A stretch of DNA of 64,000 nucleotides from Bacillota bacterium (lineage in GTDB: Bacteria > Bacillota > Clostridia > Lachnospirales > Lachnospiraceae), in the NCBI GenBank assembly GCA_023434365.1, contig JAEYSV010000058.1, positions 1 through 64,000 on the forward strand, written 5' to 3'. Every line of letters starts with the position of its first letter. Position 1 is the stretch's first letter. Below the pieces are notes generated by a model. The model had not been told where the DNA came from. It made no database searches and was given only the letters and a program-made list of their open reading frames with translations. Below, piece after piece: positions 1-7,910 of the stretch. Made by a program: the position numbers and the translations under genes.

Positions 1-63
1 GCTCAGTGGTGGAGTATCGCCTTGCCAAGGCGAGGGTCGCGGGTTCGAATCCCGTCTCGCGCT
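1..63 (+). tRNA. tRNA-Gly (GCC), 5' end cut by window
   Basis: Identical to the two complete copies that follow, but the first nine bases (acceptor 5' strand and start of the D-stem) lie outside the window. The anticodon loop TTGCCAA with anticodon GCC, the T-loop TTCGAAT and the 3' acceptor strand CTCGCGC with discriminator T are present. No CCA is encoded. Confidence 0.93.
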
Positions 64-149
64 TCATAAGTTTTATGGTTACTTATTGATAAAGATCATT
101 CGATCAAAGAAGCAAAAGCAGCATTAGATACAGGCTGTAAAAATAATAT

Positions 150-221
150 GCGCGAGTGGCTCAGTGGTGGAGTATCGCCTTGCCAAGGCGAGGGTCGCGG
201 GTTCGAATCCCGTCTCGCGCT
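150..221 (+). tRNA. tRNA-Gly (GCC)
   Basis: A 72-base cloverleaf. Acceptor stem GCGCGAG pairs with CTCGCGC, discriminator T. Anticodon stem TCGCC/GGCGA encloses TTGCCAA, giving anticodon GCC (glycine GGC/GGU). The T-arm carries GTTCGAAT. The 3' CCA must be added after transcription. It is the middle member of a tandem array with a 158-bp period. Confidence 0.97.
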
Positions 222-307
222 TAATAAGTTTATGGTTACTTATTGATAAAGATTATTAGATCGAAGAAACAAAAGCAGCGTAAGATACAGGCTGTAAAAA
301 ACAATAT

Positions 308-379
308 GCGCGAGTGGCTCAGTGGTGGAGTATCGCCTTGCCAAGGCGAGGGTCGCGGGTTCGAATCCCGTCTCGCGCT
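308..379 (+). tRNA. tRNA-Gly (GCC)
   Basis: Third, identical copy of the tRNA-Gly(GCC) gene and the last in the array. Its 3' end runs directly into a hairpin-rich repeat region that re-uses the last ~12 bases of the tRNA, which is typical of a site where tRNA-targeting elements have come and gone (inference). Confidence 0.97.
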
Positions 380-720
380 CTCAGGAACAAAAGAGGATAT
401 CCGTTTTAGGATATCCTCTTTTGTTCTTCGAGTCCAATCCTGGACTCGAAGTTCGAATGTCTCCGCTCCGCTCCGGTCCGCGTAAAGCCGAGGTCCACCG
501 GACCTCGTACGCCGTCTCGCGCTCTCAGGAACAAAAGAGGATATCCGTTTTAGGATATCCTCTTTTGTTCTTCGAGTCCAATCCTGGACTCGAAGTTCGA
601 ATGTCTCCGCTCTGCTCCGGTCCGTGCAGAACCGAGGTCCACTGGACCTCGTGCTTCTCCGCTCTGCTCCGGTCCGTGCAGAACCGAGGTCCACTGGACC
701 TCGTGCACCGTCTCGCGGTT
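368..720. repeat. Hairpin-rich tandem repeats containing tRNA-Gly 3'-end fragments
   Basis: A ~144-bp unit starting at the tRNA 3' end (CCGTCTCGCGCTCTCAGG at 368) recurs at 512. A shorter 52-bp unit is then tandemly repeated (604-655 and 656-706), and a third tRNA-tail fragment sits at 708. Each large unit holds three dyads: an 18-bp perfect stem (385-426; copy 529-570), a 10-bp stem around ATCC (427-450; copy 571-594), and an 8-bp CGAGGTCC/GGACCTCG stem (489-507, with copies near 633 and 685). There is no coding signal. Confidence 0.85.
385..426 (+). terminator. Terminator-like 18-bp hairpin after tRNA array
   Basis: Perfect 18-bp stem with a 6-base loop, closed by CTTTTGTTC. It starts six bases after the last tRNA-Gly. 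The T-run lies within the stem rather than after it, so termination is likely but not certain. The hairpin is duplicated at 529-570. Confidence 0.55.
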
Positions 721-723
721 ACG

Positions 724-750
724 AAATCCCTTGATTTCAAGGGATTTTTT
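724..750 (+). terminator. Rho-independent terminator
   Basis: AAATCCCTTGA pairs with TCAAGGGATTT across a two-base loop and is followed by a T-run. It closes the tRNA/repeat region. Confidence 0.8.
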
Positions 751-1015
751 GTTGCGCTGATATGTGCACCGTAAGCGTACTACTTGTTACGATTTTTTAT
801 TAATCATTTTCTGTTTTCAGATGTTTACAGGAAATGATTTTCTATTCGTTATGTTTAGATAATCTGTATTAACTCACTAGGGTGGCTATATTTATTCTAT
901 TCAATATGGTATTATAGTTAATAATTTACATATAAATTTGATTTTGTCTGACAATAGTTGATTTGCAGTTTTAATAAGTTAAAGAAGAAAACTTATATTT
1001 AGGGGAGTATTAACA
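751..1015. other. AT-rich intergenic stretch
   Basis: No coding frame or RNA fold is recognised. It probably contains the original promoter for the broken gene that follows; an AGGGGAG ribosome binding site lies just before 1016. Confidence 0.5.
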
Positions 1016-1528
1016 TGGATGAATTATGTAAAACTCATTTGCAAAATCATTCTCTAAATGGTCTTAGTTCAATATGTAAAAGTGACTTGCATAACCATTT
1101 TGGAAAAGGAGGAAACATTAAATATATAGCGTCGATATCAGATATAAAAAATAGAGATGTCCCCTGAAAAATTTGAGTCATTATTTCATATGGATGAGTG
1201 GTTTCAAGAGAATATAAAAAAATATTGTCCTTATATAAGATGATTGCAAGCTGCCTTTGTTCAAGCAGCAGGTGATAATGTCAGTGTACTGGCAGCTAGT
1301 ATTGGATTTAATGATGAAAATATGAAAAAGTTCATTCAAACGATGAAAAGCTTAAATCAACAATATGCACCTAATACAGTTTTGTTACCAGAATTGAATT
1401 TTGCAAGAAGCTGTGATACAGATTATGAACTTTCAAGACTTGATGAGATATTGTCATATAATTGGTATAAGTCAATCGATATTTGTGGAGGTGAATCGGA
1501 ACAATCTATAAAAAATTTCAAGAAATGA
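1016..1528 (+). pseudogene. Adenosine deaminase-like protein, broken
   Basis: Starts behind AGGGGAG with a frame containing SDLHNHFGKGGNIKYI, which resembles the N-terminal metal-binding HxH segment of the adenosine/AMP deaminase superfamily. The frame stops at about 1168. A second frame picks up with SPEKFESLFHMDEWF, is interrupted by TGA at 1241-1243, and continues with LQAAFVQAAGDNVSVLA and LLPELNFARS to SIDICGGE, where it ends. A frameshift, an in-frame stop and loss of the C-terminal half, including the expected catalytic H/D residues, make it non-functional. Superfamily assignment is by motif recognition only. Confidence 0.7.
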
Positions 1529-1779
1529 AGTTTGAATTTAATGGAAGTAAGGATAAATTTTTAAAAGAGCTAAAATTCAGAATAAAAGAATCTTTAAAGG
1601 ATTACAGATATGAGTGTCCAGACGACAATCATATAAATATAGGTTTTAAACGTAAAAGAAGAATGGTACTAAGCCAAGTGCTTACAGAAAACACATGGCA
1701 AGTTTTATATTTTAAAAAAAGTGGGTACTCCTCCAGAATATCGAATATTTTAAAAATATATATGCAATCGTTTACTTAA
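1525..1779 (+). CDS. Hypothetical protein, 84 aa
   Basis: Small basic/acidic protein of unknown function with no membrane segment. It begins at an ATGA that overlaps the stop of the broken deaminase, with only a weak AAG-rich ribosome binding site. It may be a real small gene or the tail of another decayed gene joined to the deaminase remnant. No family was recognised. Confidence 0.4.
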   Translation: MKFEFNGSKDKFLKELKFRIKESLKDYRYECPDDNHINIGFKRKRRMVLSQVLTENTWQVLYFKKSGYSSRISNILKIYMQSFT

Positions 1780-1844
1780 GAACTGTAGATTATTTATTTT
1801 TATAAATAGTCGTATAATATACACGAATTTAGAAGGAGATTAAC

Positions 1845-3317
1845 ATGATAATTGAAGAACATCTTTCATGGATACTGGACTTCAAGAAAGATACATTTTC
1901 CTATGAAGAGGAAGTAACGGATAAAAGCATCTCTAAAAGCGAGTGGGTAGAAAGAAATTGGAATAAACAAGAAGCTACAGTCAAGAAAAACATTGAATTT
2001 GTACACTCTTTAGGGCTTAAGTGTGATAGTGTTGGATGGTGTAGTCTTGATCTAAACAGACCTGATATCGATTACTTGTTGGAGGAAATTAATGCTTTTA
2101 CATTAAAAGAAGGGTTATATATACGAGGAAATTATTCTAGAAGATATTCGGGTTTTGACAGTGATTGGTATCTTCTTGAATCAAAATACTTATCAAATGG
2201 CGAATGGAATTACGTGAACGTTACTGACAGAGACGGGAACCCTTTAAAAATCGATGAAGTTTATGCATATAAAATACCCAAACTCATACAAGCATTATGG
2301 GATAAGAAATTACCACATGTAAACGAAGATATCAGAAACTCCTGTATTAATCATAGATTTAGTGGTGTAAATTTTTATTGGATTAGGGATATAGGCCGAT
2401 ACAATGCTTCACAGTTTTTTGGATTAATTATCGAGAATATTATCCCTGAATTTGCATGTGACCGATATTTATCTTATTGCGATTTAAAGGACAGAAATTA
2501 TAAAAACAATGACCATTCTGTTGGTTCTCCTCTCTACCAAAAATTTCTAGCATTGGGTGGGATGTTGCCGAAGTTGTCTCATATGTTTTATGACTTAGGC
2601 ATTAATTTACCGATTCAGCTACCACGAATTAAAATGCCAAATTCAGATTTTGCTTATATATACTACGACAAATACGATTACTCTGAACATTATGCTTTAA
2701 TAAAAAAACATGCAGCGGATATTTTATTATCTGAAAAGGTAATCCGAAAAGAATATCTGACACCAGTTGTTCTCTATGATATCGAACCTGAGGGCTATCA
2801 TATCCAAATATCAGAAAACATACGGTATCCTTCGGATGAAGTCATAAAAAAACTTGAATTAGATTATGATAAACTTAAGAAAAACCCAAGGCCTGAAAGA
2901 AAAGCTTCTGAAAAAGATGCATTAAAATTATTCAGGAACAGTAAAAGGTTAAGACCTGAAGATTTTAAGAAAAGTTTACCTAAAAAGAAGTTGGAAACCT
3001 TAGTTGCAACATCTTATGAGTTACTTACTTCATATTATTCAATCTCAGATGGTGGTTATTTATCTGATGAATATTGCTTTTTATCTTATTCGGAAGCGGT
3101 AAAGGAAACTCTAGTTTATATAGAGGAAATCACAAAGGAAGAATTGTTTACAGATAAGTATACGGGAATTATAATTGCGAAATGTGCAGACGGCGATAAG
3201 GTTGTGATTAACAATGATGGTATAGTAAAACGCATAAGCCATGAAACAATGGATATTTGCGAAAATTGGGATACTGTTGCACAGTTCTTTTACGATACCT
3301 TGGCTGACGCATTGTAG
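1845..3317 (+). CDS. Large protein with C-terminal SUKH/SMI1-KNR4-like region
   Basis: 490 aa, preceded by a strong AGAAGGAG ribosome binding site and a TATAAT-like -10 near 1815. The first ~330 residues are soluble, rich in aromatic and charged residues, and match no family I recognise. The last ~110 residues (YELLTSYYSISDGGYLSDEY, then the GDKVVINNDGIVKRIS and DTVAQFFYDTLADAL segments) have the Y..SDGG...GD....DG pattern of SMI1/KNR4 (SUKH) proteins, which often act as immunity proteins to secreted toxins. No toxin gene is adjacent. Low GC and position among gene remnants suggest horizontal origin. The SUKH assignment is tentative. Confidence 0.6.
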   Translation: MIIEEHLSWILDFKKDTFSYEEEVTDKSISKSEWVERNWNKQEATVKKNIEFVHSLGLKCDSVGWCSLDLNRPDIDYLLEEINAFTLKEGLYIRGNYSRRYSGFDSDWYLLESKYLSNGEWNYVNVTDRDGNPLKIDEVYAYKIPKLIQALWDKKLPHVNEDIRNSCINHRFSGVNFYWIRDIGRYNASQFFGLIIENIIPEFACDRYLSYCDLKDRNYKNNDHSVGSPLYQKFLALGGMLPKLSHMFYDLGINLPIQLPRIKMPNSDFAYIYYDKYDYSEHYALIKKHAADILLSEKVIRKEYLTPVVLYDIEPEGYHIQISENIRYPSDEVIKKLELDYDKLKKNPRPERKASEKDALKLFRNSKRLRPEDFKKSLPKKKLETLVATSYELLTSYYSISDGGYLSDEYCFLSYSEAVKETLVYIEEITKEELFTDKYTGIIIAKCADGDKVVINNDGIVKRISHETMDICENWDTVAQFFYDTLADAL

Positions 3318-3415
3318 ACAGTTACAAAGCCAATTAATACAATAAATCTATCCTTATTTTTGGATTTATGTTACAATATGTGGAGAAGGTTAGAGTATTA
3401 AAAGGAGGTTCCAAA

Positions 3416-4240
3416 ATGTGTACAAGTTTTGCAGTATACAGTCAAGAAAAAGCTATTTATGGTATGAATTTCGATACTGATGATATTGATTTAAAACTAA
3501 AAGTCAATAGTTATAATGATATGAACTTATTTTACTTTTCAGGCTTAGTAGATAACAAATACAGGGATATCGCTGGTTTTAATAGTGAGGGTCTTTTTAT
3601 CTGTACTCAAGCAGTAGAATATAAGCCAGGTTTTAAATCAAGTTGTGACGAAAATGATTGGTTTGCTTTTGATATTTTTGATAAGGCGCTAAAGAAAACA
3701 AGAAAAACATCTGAATTTTTTGAAATTCTTAATAAAAGAGTAATCTCGTATCCTAGAAATCCATTATTCCCAGATTTAGGGCTACATACTATTATCGCTG
3801 ATAAAACTGGTGATGCATGTATTCTGGAAGAAGGAAATGATACAAATATAGTAAGTCCTTGTCATAATGATTTTATTATTATGACTAATTTTCCAAATGG
3901 GGATTTTAAGGAAGCAAATTATAATAAAGTATATGGTATAGGTGCTGATAGATATATTTGTGCTCATGAATATATTCATAATAATATTCATAGCTTTGGA
4001 ATAAATGAAGCCTTTGAAATTTTAAGTAAAACTAGTCAGGAGGATACTCTGTGTTCAATAGTATATGAGCCATTAAAAAATGAAATTTATATTAGTTTTA
4101 AAAAAGATTTAAGCAAAAAATGGAAGATTTCTATTATCGAAAAAACAATTCAATCCATCGATGGGTTTTTAAGCAATAATAAAATTCAATTTACAAATGG
4201 TGAAATATTTGTGAAGGATCTTATTAACCTATATAAGTGA
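3416..4240 (+). CDS. Ntn-hydrolase, choloylglycine hydrolase/acylase type
   Basis: 274 aa. The start is placed at the ATG behind AAGGAGG because this exposes Cys2 in MCTSFAVYS, the N-terminal nucleophile of linear-amide C-N hydrolases (bile salt hydrolase, penicillin V acylase, acid ceramidase-like). The conserved GMNFD follows at residues 17-21, as in the family. Such enzymes self-activate by removal of Met1 and cleave amide bonds of bile salts, acyl-homoserine lactones or penicillin V. The substrate cannot be told from sequence. No signal peptide, so probably cytoplasmic. It stands alone between two unrelated accessory genes. Confidence 0.75.
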   Translation: MCTSFAVYSQEKAIYGMNFDTDDIDLKLKVNSYNDMNLFYFSGLVDNKYRDIAGFNSEGLFICTQAVEYKPGFKSSCDENDWFAFDIFDKALKKTRKTSEFFEILNKRVISYPRNPLFPDLGLHTIIADKTGDACILEEGNDTNIVSPCHNDFIIMTNFPNGDFKEANYNKVYGIGADRYICAHEYIHNNIHSFGINEAFEILSKTSQEDTLCSIVYEPLKNEIYISFKKDLSKKWKISIIEKTIQSIDGFLSNNKIQFTNGEIFVKDLINLYK

Positions 4241-4357
4241 AGATATAAATATAATCAATTGATAAGAATTTCATTATTATGGTTTTTATGGTAATATATA
4301 TATCGTAACTGTAAACTACAAAGCATTTTATAACAATTGATGAAAGGATGATGAATT

Positions 4358-4411
4358 ATGCATAAATTATATATTACTGCAACTAATCATTGGAGGGAAC
4401 AGAGAATATAG
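4358..4411 (+). CDS. Possible 17-aa leader peptide
   Basis: Short frame MHKLYITATNHWREQRI with a good AAAGGA ribosome binding site 9 bases upstream. It ends 27 bases before the acetyltransferase start. Its last codons overlap one arm of two mutually exclusive hairpins, which is the layout of translational attenuators ahead of resistance genes. No homology was recognised; function is inferred from layout only. Confidence 0.35.
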   Translation: MHKLYITATNHWREQRI

Positions 4412-4431
4412 CCCTCCATATATCGCGGAGG
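4391..4431 (+). promoter_or_regulatory. Alternative hairpins covering the acetyltransferase RBS
   Basis: TGGAGGG (4391-4397) can pair with CCCTCCA (4412-4418). The same CCTCC (4413-4417) can instead pair with GGAGG (4427-4431), the ribosome binding site of the downstream gene. Only one pairing can form at a time, so translation of the leader could shift RBS exposure. Confidence 0.4.
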
Positions 4432-4438
4432 TAAATTA

Positions 4439-5350
4439 ATGGAAATTAAAGCAATCACATCAATTGATAGTGAATGGACGAAGGTAATTGATTATGCTGA
4501 AAATTGCTCTTGGAAAGCAGGAGCTAATTTAGCGAATGCAATGAGAAATGAGCAGTTTACAGAGTGGGAACGCGTATTTATAGCTATTGAAAATGATGAA
4601 ATAGCTGGTTATTGTACGGTTGCAAAGACAGATTGCATTCCAGATGTACCGTACACCCCATATATTGGTTTTATGTTTGTTGGAGAGAAATTTAGAGGCA
4701 ATCGGATAAGCCAAAAACTGATAAAAAAAGCGATGGCTTATGCTAAGAAGCTGGGCTTTGATAAAATTTACTTAATCAGTGACCATGATAATCTTTATGA
4801 AAAATATGGTTTTTCAGTAATTGATAAAAAAATTGCATATTGGGGTGCAGAAGAAAAAATATATATGCAGCGCTTAGATAATATATCAATTATTGAAGTA
4901 AATGACGGCTTAAAAAAATCGGTTTATACCAAAAAGGTTCTCGAAGAATTACCAGAATGGTTTGGAAATAAGCAAGCCCTTGATGATTACGTTGTAAGGG
5001 TAGCCGAATTCCCCTACTGGGCAGCATTAGATAAAGAGAATAATTGTATCGGCTTTTTAGCTGTTAAGACGCATTACGAAAATACGGGTGATATATTTGT
5101 GTGTGGAGTACTCCCTGAATATCATCGCAGTGGTATAGGCAAATCTCTTTATTACGCTGCGGAGGCATATTTAATCCAAACGGGCTTTAAATACGTAATG
5201 GTAAAAACATTGAGTGATGCTGTAAGTGATGAACCATATGCACGAACAAGAGAATTCTACAAAAGCGTTGGATTCGAGTCACTTGTAACTCTAACAGAAA
5301 TGTGGGATGATGAAAACCCCTGTCTCATTATGCTTAAATCTCTTGTTTGA
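4439..5350 (+). CDS. Tandem GNAT acetyltransferase
   Basis: 303 aa made of two GNAT folds. The N-terminal half has acetyl-CoA motif A as GEKFRGNRISQKL and ends in YEKYGF. The C-terminal half (from ~145) has PEYHRSGIGKSL followed by AREFYKSVGFE. GNAT enzymes transfer acetyl from acetyl-CoA to amines; the substrate (antibiotic, small amine or protein N-terminus) is unknown. RBS GGAGG lies within the alternative hairpin described upstream. It is a single-gene unit closed by a strong terminator. Confidence 0.85.
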   Translation: MEIKAITSIDSEWTKVIDYAENCSWKAGANLANAMRNEQFTEWERVFIAIENDEIAGYCTVAKTDCIPDVPYTPYIGFMFVGEKFRGNRISQKLIKKAMAYAKKLGFDKIYLISDHDNLYEKYGFSVIDKKIAYWGAEEKIYMQRLDNISIIEVNDGLKKSVYTKKVLEELPEWFGNKQALDDYVVRVAEFPYWAALDKENNCIGFLAVKTHYENTGDIFVCGVLPEYHRSGIGKSLYYAAEAYLIQTGFKYVMVKTLSDAVSDEPYARTREFYKSVGFESLVTLTEMWDDENPCLIMLKSLV

Positions 5351-5449
5351 CTTAAAGCTAACATAGTTGAAAATTATCATGGGCGTTATATATAATATAT
5401 TTTAAAATACGTCACGTTTTAGTACATAAAAATATGTCCACTAACAACA

Positions 5450-5490
5450 AAAACAGGAAAGCTAGTAAATCAAGCTTTCCTGTTTTTGTT
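5450..5490. terminator. Bidirectional rho-independent terminator
   Basis: AAAACAGGAAAGCT pairs with AGCTTTCCTGTTTT around a 9-base loop, with T-rich sequence after and A-rich sequence before. It serves the acetyltransferase and the leftward remnant or oxidoreductase operon. Confidence 0.85.
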
Positions 5491-5525
5491 TCAATAAATT
5501 ATGTGTATATCGATGCATTAATTAT

Positions 5526-5732
5526 TTATTTCTCAAGTATATAAATACAATCCAGCTGAAAATCACCGTTGGCATTGTAAAGTCTAATGCAGTTATCGCC
5601 TTTTTCAAGCACTATATCTGGCAATGTAAACTCACTCCAATCATCCTTTTCCACGTTTCCGATTGCACCGCAGGGAAATACAGTATTATCACAGTTACCA
5701 TCTGACCCTCCATCGTTCACGGAGTAATTCAA
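5526..5732 (-). pseudogene. Carbohydrate-binding-module-like C-terminal remnant
   Basis: About 70 residues ending in DIVLEKGDNCIRLYNANGD and FQLDCIYILEK. This is the beta-sandwich end pattern of CBM6/CBM35-type modules of glycoside hydrolases. The only start is TTG with no ribosome binding site, and the frame begins right after the stop of the oxidoreductase. It therefore reads as the tail of a lost carbohydrate-active enzyme joined to the operon end. Confidence 0.5.
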
Positions 5733-5747
5733 TGGTATCTGTATTCA

Positions 5748-6869
5748 TTAAGCATCTTTTTTTTTACTTTTTTCGTTTGTTCGAAGCTCTGTAAGGTACT
5801 TTTCAAACAATGCCTCGTCTGTGGGAATTTCAGCCCAATCATTTGTCCATGCGGAAAGATATGCGGCATTGGATATCGAGAGTGAGTTCAATCCTTCATA
5901 ACCGTTGGCAATAAGTTCTGTGCCGTCAAGAATAGCTTCAGCAAAATTTTCAAGAACAATGGGGTGACCCTCGGACTCCTGCGCAGTGTATTCTTCATAA
6001 TCTGTTTTTGGTACAGCAAAGCCCTCGGTAGAGGTAAAGCAGAATTCACGCTCGGGCACTGCAAGTTTCCACCATTTCAGAGTTCCGTTTTCAAGTGTCA
6101 GCTTTCCTTTATCACCTGTGATTTCGAGACGGTTAGTACCGCAGGCATCGCCTGTGGTTGAAATGAAAACCGCAGTTGCACCGTTTTCGTATTCTCCGTA
6201 AATAGTAACATCGTCCTCAACGTCTATGTTATGATATTTTCCAAAGCTGCAGAATGCACGGACTTTTTTTGGCATACCGAAGATCCACTGCCAAAGATCG
6301 AGATTGTGGGGCGCTTGATTAAGGAGTACACCGCCGCCCTCGCCATTCCATGTTGCACGCCAGCTTCCCGAATCGTAATATGCTTGCGTACGATACCAGT
6401 TAGTGACAATCCAAACAAGTCGTTTCGGCTGACCCAGACTGCCACTCTGCACTATTTCACGGGCTCGTGCAAACAGTGGATTTGTACGCTGATTAAACAT
6501 AATTGCGAATTTTACACCGGATTGTTCTGCCGCTTCGTTCATTTCACGAACCTGCCTTGAATATACGCCTGCCGGCTTTTCCGTCAACACATGAATACCT
6601 CGCTTGAAGCACTCTATTGCGTAAGTGGGGTGGTCATAGTGGGGAACGGCGATTAGTGCCGCGTCTATCAGGCCGCTGTCTAGCATTTTCATTGTATCGG
6701 CAAAGCGTTCAGCGGAAGGGTGCTTTGCTTTTACTCTTTCAAGCTTTTCTGGGTTAATATCAGAAACGGCTGTAACTTCAACTTTAGGACACCGCCCGTC
6801 CAAAACATTCTGTAAATGACCGCTACCCATATTACCTACACCGATTATCCCAAGTCTGATTTTTTTCAT
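5748..6869 (-). CDS. Gfo/Idh/MocA family oxidoreductase
   Basis: 373 aa NAD(P)-dependent sugar or polyol dehydrogenase type. The N-terminal Rossmann fold begins with IRLGIIGVGNMGSGH. The family EKP motif appears in VLTEKPAGV, and the catalytic histidine region is GGVLLNQAPHNLDLW. Start ATG lies behind AAAGGAG, 12 bases after the sugar isomerase stop, so the two are co-transcribed. Its GC content and codon use are visibly higher than in the AT-rich genes to the left, suggesting different ancestry. Substrate unknown. Confidence 0.9.
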   Translation of the reverse strand: MKKIRLGIIGVGNMGSGHLQNVLDGRCPKVEVTAVSDINPEKLERVKAKHPSAERFADTMKMLDSGLIDAALIAVPHYDHPTYAIECFKRGIHVLTEKPAGVYSRQVREMNEAAEQSGVKFAIMFNQRTNPLFARAREIVQSGSLGQPKRLVWIVTNWYRTQAYYDSGSWRATWNGEGGGVLLNQAPHNLDLWQWIFGMPKKVRAFCSFGKYHNIDVEDDVTIYGEYENGATAVFISTTGDACGTNRLEITGDKGKLTLENGTLKWWKLAVPEREFCFTSTEGFAVPKTDYEEYTAQESEGHPIVLENFAEAILDGTELIANGYEGLNSLSISNAAYLSAWTNDWAEIPTDEALFEKYLTELRTNEKSKKKDA

Positions 6870-6881
6870 ACATATTCTCCT

Positions 6882-7706
6882 TTACTCGATAATTTCCTTA
6901 AGAGCATTTACAGCTGCGTCGAATGCAGCTCTTGATGACGGATAGCAGTATTCTCCTATATTGGTTTTCTGCTTTGCTTCAAGCATTTCAAAGCCTTCAA
7001 ACACTGTCAGATGAGGCTCGATTGTCAGAATTTTGCCTGTATACCGTTCAAGCAAGAATGGTATATTTCCCACACCCTTTCCTGCGGGAACGACAGAGCC
7101 GTCAGGCAATGCATCCTTAATATGCATATATTCAATGTACGGGCTGAGCAGCTCCCATGCAACCTTAGTATCCTGTCCACACTGAATGAAGTTGGCAGGA
7201 TCAAACACGGCTTTTATTTCAGGGAACTCTTTGTGTATAATTTCACAGCGTGAAACCGTATCTCCGAATATGCCTTTTTCATTTTCGTGGCAGAGTATAA
7301 TTGTGCTGCCTTTTGCGGCAGATTGGAACTTATCAAGGCGGGACAGTACCACGTCAGTGTAACGTTCCACTTCCTCCGAAGGAACATAAAAGCTGAATAA
7401 GCGGATGTGCTTTGTACCGAGAATATCCGCAAGCTCTAAACCGTGCTTGAATTTATCGAGATGCGGTTCAAAATCCTCGCTGATTCCGATTTTTCCGTAA
7501 GGTGAGCCGAGTGACCAGACGGATATGCCCGAATTATCCAGTTGACTGCGCACCTCTTTCGCTTTCTGAACCGAAATGTCCGAAATATTCTCGCCGTCAA
7601 CACAACGTATTTCCAGATAAGAAATATTATTTTCCCTCATTGCGGTAATCTGATTTGCAATGCTGCCACTTACTTCATCGGCAAATGCAGAAACTCTAAA
7701 TCTCAT
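6882..7706 (-). CDS. Sugar phosphate isomerase/epimerase (xylose isomerase-like TIM barrel)
   Basis: 274 aa of the AP-endonuclease-2/xylose-isomerase-like fold. Metal-ligand-type residues occur in CHENEKGIFGD, FDPANFIQCG, YMHIKDALPDG and TIEPHL. First gene of a two-gene leftward operon with the oxidoreductase; start ATG behind GGAGG. The pairing of a TIM-barrel isomerase with a Gfo/Idh oxidoreductase is typical of catabolism of uncommon sugars or cyclitols through keto intermediates (family knowledge). The divergent AraC regulator probably controls it. Confidence 0.85.
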   Translation of the reverse strand: MRFRVSAFADEVSGSIANQITAMRENNISYLEIRCVDGENISDISVQKAKEVRSQLDNSGISVWSLGSPYGKIGISEDFEPHLDKFKHGLELADILGTKHIRLFSFYVPSEEVERYTDVVLSRLDKFQSAAKGSTIILCHENEKGIFGDTVSRCEIIHKEFPEIKAVFDPANFIQCGQDTKVAWELLSPYIEYMHIKDALPDGSVVPAGKGVGNIPFLLERYTGKILTIEPHLTVFEGFEMLEAKQKTNIGEYCYPSSRAAFDAAVNALKEIIE

Positions 7707-7910
7707 AAATAAACCTCCTCAGAACTCATATATGGTGATGTTATTGGCCTTATTATAACAGATAATAATATGCATTACTGTTGTTGATCCAGCTTATTTA
7801 TATTGCAAATTCACGCATATAATAATATAATTATGGCATGATATCCCCTGCTTTGAATGACGGGCAAGTACTTATTGAATTACTTCAAATATAACAATTC
7901 GGAGAGAAAT

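Larger units (their letters stand above)
1..379 (+). repeat. Tandem tRNA-Gly plus spacer array (158-bp period)
   Basis: Each unit is a 72-bp tRNA plus an 86-bp spacer. The spacers 64-149 and 222-307 are nearly identical to each other, differing by a few substitutions. The array therefore arose by recent tandem duplication and probably continues left of the window. Confidence 0.9.

Noticed and set aside
236..694. 152-aa reverse-strand frame containing RDSNPRPSPWQGDTPPLSHS
   Set aside because: It is the antisense of tRNA-Gly genes and repeats. This peptide is a well-known false annotation wherever tRNAs are translated backwards.
322..774. 150-aa forward frame over the tRNA tail repeats
   Set aside because: Product of the tandem hairpin repeats; no RBS and internal repetition follows the DNA period.
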